Position numbers and translations under genes: made by a program. From Pyrinomonadaceae bacterium (GTDB lineage: Bacteria > Acidobacteriota > Blastocatellia > Pyrinomonadales > Pyrinomonadaceae): a stretch of 7,324 nt of DNA. Each line of letters opens with the position of its first letter. The first letter of the stretch is position 1. Below are positions 1 through 4,221 of the stretch, piece by piece. The DNA is taken from assembly GCA_025929655.1 (NCBI GenBank), contig JAICPV010000099.1:1-7324 (forward strand). Direction: 5' to 3'. Below the pieces are notes generated by a model. That model did no database searches, was not told where the DNA came from, and worked only from the letters and a program-made list of their open reading frames with translations.

Positions 1-179
1 AAGGGCATGGTAAAATTCAATCTTCCCTTTTCATGGAGTTTTGCAACCTCCCATAAGGAAAAAACGTGGACGCCCAAGCCTTCGGATTGATGTTTAGTGA
101 TTAATGTCTTAGCCGATCCGGAAAGCTGAGGATTCTCGTCGGTCCACCAGATCCAGATGTGCGTATCGAGGATGATCAC
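1..179 (-). CDS. vapC: VapC-type PIN-domain toxin, partial (C-terminal half beyond left edge)
   Basis: The 59 visible codons read as the N-terminal half of a PIN-domain ribonuclease, the toxin of a type II toxin-antitoxin pair. The start VIILDTHIWIWW carries the first conserved acidic residue (D5). The stretch SLWEVAKL holds the second (E44), followed by the usual EKGRL segment. These toxins are generally about 125-135 aa Mg2+-dependent RNases that cleave tRNA or rRNA, so over half of the protein, with the last acidic residues, lies outside the window. The start chosen is GTG at 179-177, which overlaps the TGA of the upstream antitoxin as GTGA. That arrangement is typical of a translationally coupled TA pair. 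A purine-rich GGGAAG stretch lies seven bases before the GTG. Whether the gene is intact cannot be judged here. Confidence 0.85.
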   Translation of the reverse strand, partial: MIILDTHIWIWWTDENPQLSGSAKTLITKHQSEGLGVHVFSLWEVAKLHEKGRLNFTMP

Positions 180-394
180 TGAAGAGCTTCCCAGTCCTCA
201 GGCGGTACAGCAGGTTCGAATGGGTCGTCGTACTTTATTAGGGTGCCCTTTAATGGATTCTCCCGTCGTTTATGGTCTGAGCTATCAGCCTCGCGGACGA
301 TCACCTCCACTTTCTCCCCTTCGTCAAAAGGAAGATCGTCGATCACGATTCGACCATTTTGCTGGACGATTGCTTCCACTTGAATTCGTTCCAT
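176..394 (-). CDS. Probable type II antitoxin partner of the VapC-like toxin (72 aa)
   Basis: This small acidic protein begins MERIQVEAIVQQNGRIVIDD and has a strand-rich N-terminus (residues about 1-34), then a polar linker. Its C-terminus, with KYDDPFEPAVPPEDWEALQ, is rich in acidic and aromatic residues. An N-terminal folded part with an extended acidic tail that wraps the toxin is the usual antitoxin plan. The role is inferred mainly from size and from the four-base overlap with the PIN toxin gene downstream. I recall similar short proteins next to PIN genes, but I cannot name the DNA-binding fold with confidence. The ATG lies one base after the purE stop, with a GGAG seven bases upstream inside the purE end. 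Translation is therefore probably coupled to purE. If it behaves like other antitoxins it would neutralise the toxin and may repress its own transcription, although no separate promoter is evident before it. Confidence 0.75.
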   Translation of the reverse strand: MERIQVEAIVQQNGRIVIDDLPFDEGEKVEVIVREADSSDHKRRENPLKGTLIKYDDPFEPAVPPEDWEALQ

Positions 395-395
395 A

Positions 396-902
396 TCAAC
401 GCTCCGGTCTTGATTTTAACACTGCTTTTGTTTGTTTCGACCGAAAAGCGTGAAGCTTTTTGCGAAGTTCGGGGCGGGAATTTGCAAGTATCGCCACAGC
501 CAATAACGCCGCATTTTTAGCACCGGCCTCCCCAATAGCAAGCGTGCCGACGGGAACGCCAGCTGGCATTTGAGCGATTGAAAGTAGGGAATCCAGGCCT
601 TTTAATGTACGGCTCTCGACCGGTACGCCGAGCACTGGAAGTACGGTTTGCGACGCGCACATGCCCGGCAAATGCGCTGCGCCGCCGGCGCCGGCGATGA
701 TCACTTCGATGCCGCGCGATTCGGCAGTTTTTGCGAATTCGAAGAGGAGGTCGGGCGTGCGGTGGGCCGAAACGATCTTCGATTCGTGCGGAACGCCGAA
801 ATCATCAAGTATCATCGAAGCGGCTTCCATCGTCGGCCAATCAGACTTGCTGCCCATAATGATGGCAACAAGCGGTTTATTTTTTTTCGATCGGTCCGTC
901 AT
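396..902 (-). CDS. purE: N5-carboxyaminoimidazole ribonucleotide mutase, PurE class I
   Basis: PurE converts N5-CAIR to CAIR in de novo purine synthesis, in the cytoplasm as an octamer. The 168-aa length fits class I. Visible signatures are the phosphate-binding loop GSKSDWPTM (17-25, with S18 and D21), SAHRTPD (45-51, with the catalytic histidine H47), AGAGGAAHLPGM (70-81) and the late AIGEAGAKNAALLA segment. The start at 902 gives a nine-residue lysine-rich leader before the first strand. It overlaps the upstream zinc-ribbon gene by 26 bases, with only a weak GTGAG before it. In many bacteria purE is followed by purK, which supplies N5-CAIR. Here the next gene is an antitoxin one base after the stop, so purK must be elsewhere. 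All motif residues are present and the enzyme is expected to be active. Confidence 0.97.
   Translation of the reverse strand: MTDRSKKNKPLVAIIMGSKSDWPTMEAASMILDDFGVPHESKIVSAHRTPDLLFEFAKTAESRGIEVIIAGAGGAAHLPGMCASQTVLPVLGVPVESRTLKGLDSLLSIAQMPAGVPVGTLAIGEAGAKNAALLAVAILANSRPELRKKLHAFRSKQTKAVLKSRPER
402..405 (-). promoter_or_regulatory. Ribosome binding site of the antitoxin gene, inside the purE 3' end
   Basis: On the minus strand GGAG is followed by seven bases and then the ATG at 394-392. It is one of the clearest Shine-Dalgarno sequences on this strand. It lies within the last codons of purE, so ribosomes finishing purE would pass directly over it. It supports the ATG at 394 as the antitoxin start. 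Confidence 0.6.
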
Positions 903-1167
903 AAACGCTCACTACGATGCCGCCCATGTGGGCCTCGTCGGCCCAGCAGGTTCGGCCGTCGACGTAACAGATGTGGCTTTCGTACGGTTCGCGCGTATCA
1001 CGATACCACGCGACATAGCCGCCTGAAACCGATTCGTTTGAGAATTCGAGCGGCCGTCCGGACCCATCGGTCGCACGCTTGCCGCATTCGACACAGATCT
1101 GTTTCGGGTATCTCGGCGAACGCTCGCCCGATTTTCCGCAGACCGGGCAGACGTAATAGTCTTTCAT
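877..1167 (-). CDS. Small zinc-ribbon protein of unknown function (96 aa)
   Basis: I do not recognise a named family. Residues 7-28 form a zinc ribbon: CPVC (C7, C10) and CVEC (C25, C28), enough to bind one zinc ion. The rest is a compact, non-repetitive domain with an aromatic-rich middle (GGYVAWYRD, 49-57) and a second Cys/His-containing stretch (H65, C67, C74, H80), then GGIVVSVYDG near the end. No signal peptide or membrane segment is present, so it is probably cytoplasmic. Its ATG overlaps the redoxin stop as ATGA, and its own end runs 26 bases into purE. It is thus tightly coupled on both sides, which argues for a real gene. The open reading frame, zinc ligands and consistent overlaps are visible; any function would be a guess. 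Confidence 0.8.
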   Translation of the reverse strand: MKDYYVCPVCGKSGERSPRYPKQICVECGKRATDGSGRPLEFSNESVSGGYVAWYRDTREPYESHICYVDGRTCWADEAHMGGIVVSVYDGPIEKK

Positions 1168-1829
1168 CCCGCCAACTCGCGTCGGACGACTGATTCAAAT
1201 TTATCCCACGCCTTGATCGTGCTGCGCCAGTAAACTATGGTACCTGCGCGGTCGATGACGATGTTTTTCGGATATACGCCGAAAACGAACGATTCCATCG
1301 CCGCCTTCGCATCCGCCGCCTGAATATAATCGAACCGTTCTTTGGCAAGATATTTCCTGACGTTTGCCGCCGGGTCGGCGGTCATTGCAAGGAATATAAC
1401 ATCATTGTTTGCGGCGAATTTCGCTTTGAATGCGTTCAGCTGCGGTTCCATTTCCATACATGCAGGGCAGCCGATGAACCAAAAACTGAGAACAACGACC
1501 TTGCCCTTGAGATCGCCGGAAGTGATGGTTTCGCCGTCTATCGTTTTCACAGAAAACACCGGCGCCTGGGCCCCTTCCTGCGGAATTTTCTGCAGCCGAA
1601 ATTCGACCGTGCCGTCTTCAAGCTTTTTGACGATCGTTTTGTCCGGGTAATGAAAATTCGCCATCCGGATGTCGACGAACTCGTTATTCGAGACCTCATT
1701 ACCGTCCGAATCGTAGAAAAGCTCTTTCGGTGTCGATTTTTGCTGGGCAAATGCCGTGGAGCAAAAGATCACTGCCGAAACAGCGATCATGAAAAGGCGC
1801 GTTGCCCGTCTGTTGGATGCCAGCCGCAT
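1164..1829 (-). CDS. Secreted TlpA-type thiol-disulfide redoxin
   Basis: This 221-aa protein has a signal peptide: a basic n-region with R7, R8 and R11, a hydrophobic core at about 12-23, and a probable signal peptidase I site after STAFA (28/29). C23 is not in a lipobox, so it is unlikely to be a lipoprotein. Residues about 83-221 form an AhpC/TSA/TlpA thioredoxin-like domain. The redox motif is in FWFIGCPAC (C121, C124), after the family's G-x-A-P opening (86-90). The cis-proline is P187 in GVYP, followed by a strand NIVID. Such proteins reduce or exchange disulfides outside the cytoplasmic membrane, for example in cytochrome c maturation. The substrate is unknown. Residues 29-82 are an extra N-terminal segment with a YDSDGNEVSNNEF stretch. 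No Shine-Dalgarno precedes the ATG. It appears to be the first gene of the minus-strand operon. Confidence 0.9.
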   Translation of the reverse strand: MRLASNRRATRLFMIAVSAVIFCSTAFAQQKSTPKELFYDSDGNEVSNNEFVDIRMANFHYPDKTIVKKLEDGTVEFRLQKIPQEGAQAPVFSVKTIDGETITSGDLKGKVVVLSFWFIGCPACMEMEPQLNAFKAKFAANNDVIFLAMTADPAANVRKYLAKERFDYIQAADAKAAMESFVFGVYPKNIVIDRAGTIVYWRSTIKAWDKFESVVRRELAG

Positions 1830-1830
1830 T

Positions 1831-1847
1831 TATCTAAAAATTAGATA
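1831..1847. repeat. Perfect inverted repeat next to the redoxin start codon
   Basis: The sequence TATCTAA-AAA-TTAGATA has two perfect 7-bp arms around a 3-base centre. It ends one base before the ATG of the leftward redoxin gene. It could be a binding site for a dimeric regulator. It could also be an AT-rich coincidence or form a weak hairpin at the translation start. No second copy was noticed in the window. Confidence 0.55.
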
Positions 1848-1871
1848 ACAAACCCGCCGAAATCAAATCAA
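1840..1871 (-). promoter_or_regulatory. Weak candidate promoter for the redoxin-purE-TA operon
   Basis: Read on the minus strand, TTGATT occurs twice (1871-1866 and 1866-1861). A TCTAAT (1845-1840, five of six matches to TATAAT) lies 15 bases after the second copy and 20 after the first. Neither spacing is ideal. If it is used, transcription would begin only a few bases before the redoxin ATG at 1829. This would give an almost leaderless mRNA, consistent with the missing Shine-Dalgarno. The -10 element lies inside the inverted repeat at 1831-1847. Confidence 0.3.
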
Positions 1872-1885
1872 CTTTCGCCAAATCC

Positions 1886-1913
1886 TTGCAAGTAATATAA
1901 ATAAGACTATACT
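1886..1913 (+). promoter_or_regulatory. Sigma70-like promoter driving the tandem kinases
   Basis: TTGCAA (1886-1891) and TATACT (1908-1913) are separated by 16 bases and match the -35 and -10 consensus at four and five of six positions. Transcription would start near 1920, giving an untranslated leader of about 40 bases before the GTG start at 1960. The region is AT-rich, as expected. The call rests on consensus matching only. Confidence 0.55.
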
Positions 1914-1948
1914 GTTGTCGCACCCAAGAATCGTAAAGCTTAATAAAT

Positions 1949-1954
1949 AAGGAG
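1949..1954 (+). promoter_or_regulatory. Ribosome binding site deciding the GTG start of the first kinase
   Basis: AAGGAG is followed by five bases and then GTG at 1960-1962. This strong Shine-Dalgarno supports the GTG start and the MLGRTVSHYQ N-terminus, which aligns without gaps with the ATG-initiated N-terminus of the second kinase. Confidence 0.75.
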
Positions 1955-1959
1955 CTCTT

Positions 1960-4221
1960 GTGCTCGGACGGACAGTTTCGCACTATCAGATCAAGTCGCA
2001 GCTGGGCGAAGGCGGCATGGGCGTCGTTTACGAGGCTGAGGATATCAACCTGGGACGGCATGTCGCTCTTAAGTTCCTTTCGCCTTCGATGGCGAACGAC
2101 GACAGCTTGCTGCAGCGGTTCCAGCGCGAAGCCCGGGCCGCGTCGGCGCTTAATCACCCGAACATCTGCACGATACACGGGATCGAGGAGCACGACGAAG
2201 ACCATTTTATCGTGATGGAGCTTCTCGACGGCGAGTCGCTTTCCGATCGTATCCGGAAAGGGCCGGTCGATATCGAATCGGTTTTGACCTTCGGCGTGCA
2301 GATCGCAGACGCGCTCGAGTCCGCACATTCAAAGGGCATCGTTCACCGCGACCTAAAGCCCGCGAATATCTTCATCACATCGCGTGGACAGGTGAAAATA
2401 TTAGATTTCGGCCTTGCGAAGATGGACCGCAACAAGCCGGATGCGGCCTCGAATGTGCCGACCGCCATAGCCGAGGGCCTCACGACACCGGGCACAGCGA
2501 TGGGAACGGTCGCATACATGTCGCCCGAACAGGCGCGCGGTGAGATCACGGACGCACGTACGGATCTATTTTCTTTTGGCACGGTGTTGTATCAGATGGC
2601 GACCGGCGTGATGCCTTTTCAGGGTGACACCTCCGCCGTTGTTTTCGACGCGATCCTGAACCGCGACCCGAAACCTTTAGAACAGGTAAATCCGTCGCTT
2701 CCCGTGGAATTAGACCGGATAATCAATCAGGCATTGGAAAAGGACCGCGACCTTCGCTACCAGAATGCTGCGGATCTTAAAACTGCACTAAAAAGGTTGA
2801 AACGCGACCTCGATTCCGGCCGGCACTCGGGCGAATCGAGCAGCTCGATCCACACAAGCCGGATGCCTTCCGGCGCGACACCGGTACATGAACATTCGAT
2901 CGCGGTCCTTTATTTCGAGAACCTGAGCGGGATGAAGGAAGACGAGTATCTCCGCGACGGGATCACCGAGGACATTACGACCGAGCTTTCCAAGATCGCA
3001 AAGCTGAAAACGTTTTCGCGCGCGATGGTCCTTGCATATCGCGATAAGGTTGTCACCGCGGGGAAGGTAGGAACGGAGTTGGGAGCTTCCTACGTTCTCA
3101 CGGGCAGCTTGCGCCGAGCAGGCAATCGTCTGCGCATCAACGCTCAGCTTATTGACGCCGCGACGGATTTTCCCCTCTGGTCGGAACGGTACGACCGCGA
3201 AATGGAAGACGTCTTCGCCGTCCAGGACGAGATCGCTTCGAAGATCGCCGCAGCGCTGAGGATCACTCTCTCGCCTCAGGAACAGCAGGCTCTTGCCGCG
3301 AAGCCGACCGAAAACCTTCATGCCTACGATCTCTACCTGCGCGGACGAAATTTCGCCCGGCGCGTCGGCCGCCAGGACATGCAGTTCGCTCTGCAGATGT
3401 ACGAGAACGCCGTCACGCTCGATCCGGATTTTGCGGTCGCTCACGCAGCGATCGCGAATGTCTGCGCCCAGTTTTATTACTATTTCGAGCGAAAGCAGGA
3501 ATGGATCGACCGAGTCAACGTCGCGACGCAAAGAGCGATCGCCGCCGGGCGCGACGAACCTGAGATCCGTTGCGCCGAGGCGTGGCTCGATTTTGCACAA
3601 GGCCGTTATGAGTCGGCTGTTGATAAGATCCGCTCGGCTCTGAACCGCGATCCGGACATCGACGGCGGTTATCACCTTCTTGGCCGCGCTCTTTTCGAAG
3701 CGGGCCGCTATCAGGAGGTCGTCGATATTATGGAAGACGCGCTTGCTCATGCCGGCGAAAATTACAACACGACCATCCCGATCCACAACGCCCTGGGCGC
3801 CCTGGGCAAGAAAGAAGCTCTCAACAATTACACCTACCGCGAGAACGCGATCTTCGAAGCCCAGCTGAAGAAAACGCCCGAAGACGCCCGCGTCCGGGTG
3901 CTGCTTGCCGGGAATTACGCCGAACAGGGGCGCTTCGACGACGCCAAACGCGAAGTCGATCTTGCAATGGCTCTCCGCCCCGACGACACGATGATCCTCT
4001 ACAACATCGCATGCACCCTGTGCTCAATGAACAATCCGAAGGATGCGATGGTCGCCCTTAAGAAAGCATGGGAAGCCGGTTACAGAAACCCGATCTGGAC
4101 GCGTCAGGACCCTGATCTGACGATCCTTCACGGTGATCCTGAGTTTGATCGGCTCTACCCAGATTCCAACCAGCAGGCGGTCGGCCGCGCTCTGTTCCAT
4201 TCGAGCGAGGACGCTTCATGA
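1960..4221 (+). CDS. Soluble Ser/Thr protein kinase with TolB-N-like and TPR domains, copy 1
   Basis: This 753-aa Hanks-type kinase phosphorylates Ser/Thr on unknown partners. The kinase domain (about 9-280) has the glycine loop GEGGMG (16-21), the ATP-anchoring lysine K38 with E57, HRDLKPAN (129-136, catalytic D131), DFG (149-151), a Thr-rich activation loop (T175, T176, T179, T183), and the YMSPE motif ending at E190. All are complete. A polar linker (about 281-312) contains no membrane helix. Residues about 313-450 match the TolB-N/FlgO-like domain seen in multidomain kinases and cyclases: SIAVLYFENLSG, then DGITEDITTELSK, GSLRR, and VFAVQDEIASKI at 418-429. From about 458 to 740 are TPR-like helical repeats (clear units near 474-500, 534-563, 568-605, 642-675 and 676-707) ending in the common DPDLTILHGDPEFDRL closing segment. 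Most likely cytoplasmic. Its stop overlaps the start of copy 2. Substrate and signal are not deducible. Confidence 0.93.
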   Translation: MLGRTVSHYQIKSQLGEGGMGVVYEAEDINLGRHVALKFLSPSMANDDSLLQRFQREARAASALNHPNICTIHGIEEHDEDHFIVMELLDGESLSDRIRKGPVDIESVLTFGVQIADALESAHSKGIVHRDLKPANIFITSRGQVKILDFGLAKMDRNKPDAASNVPTAIAEGLTTPGTAMGTVAYMSPEQARGEITDARTDLFSFGTVLYQMATGVMPFQGDTSAVVFDAILNRDPKPLEQVNPSLPVELDRIINQALEKDRDLRYQNAADLKTALKRLKRDLDSGRHSGESSSSIHTSRMPSGATPVHEHSIAVLYFENLSGMKEDEYLRDGITEDITTELSKIAKLKTFSRAMVLAYRDKVVTAGKVGTELGASYVLTGSLRRAGNRLRINAQLIDAATDFPLWSERYDREMEDVFAVQDEIASKIAAALRITLSPQEQQALAAKPTENLHAYDLYLRGRNFARRVGRQDMQFALQMYENAVTLDPDFAVAHAAIANVCAQFYYYFERKQEWIDRVNVATQRAIAAGRDEPEIRCAEAWLDFAQGRYESAVDKIRSALNRDPDIDGGYHLLGRALFEAGRYQEVVDIMEDALAHAGENYNTTIPIHNALGALGKKEALNNYTYRENAIFEAQLKKTPEDARVRVLLAGNYAEQGRFDDAKREVDLAMALRPDDTMILYNIACTLCSMNNPKDAMVALKKAWEAGYRNPIWTRQDPDLTILHGDPEFDRLYPDSNQQAVGRALFHSSEDAS
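4207..4210 (+). promoter_or_regulatory. Ribosome binding site of the second kinase, inside the first kinase gene
   Basis: GAGG precedes the ATG at 4218-4220 by seven bases and lies in the last codons of the first kinase. Together with the ATGA overlap, it allows both independent initiation and termination-reinitiation at this junction. Confidence 0.5.

Noticed and set aside
670..700. GC-rich repetitive GCCGCCGGCGCCGGCG stretch that looks like a hairpin.
   Set aside because: It encodes the Gly/Ala-rich AGAGGAAH motif of PurE on the minus strand, which explains the base pattern.
648..1193. Plus-strand open frame of 181 codons across purE and the zinc-ribbon gene.
   Set aside because: Its Arg/His-rich, motif-free translation is typical of an antisense frame; both minus-strand genes beneath it are better supported.
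1760..1764. C23 of the redoxin as a lipoprotein cysteine.
   Set aside because: The preceding residues V-I-F do not form a lipobox (Gly, Ala or Ser is expected just before the cysteine), and a good signal peptidase I site follows at 28/29.
2788..3786. Long open frame of 332 codons on the minus strand opposite the first kinase.
   Set aside because: It lies opposite a well-supported kinase/TolB-N/TPR gene, has no recognisable motifs, and is the expected antisense shadow of GC-biased codons.
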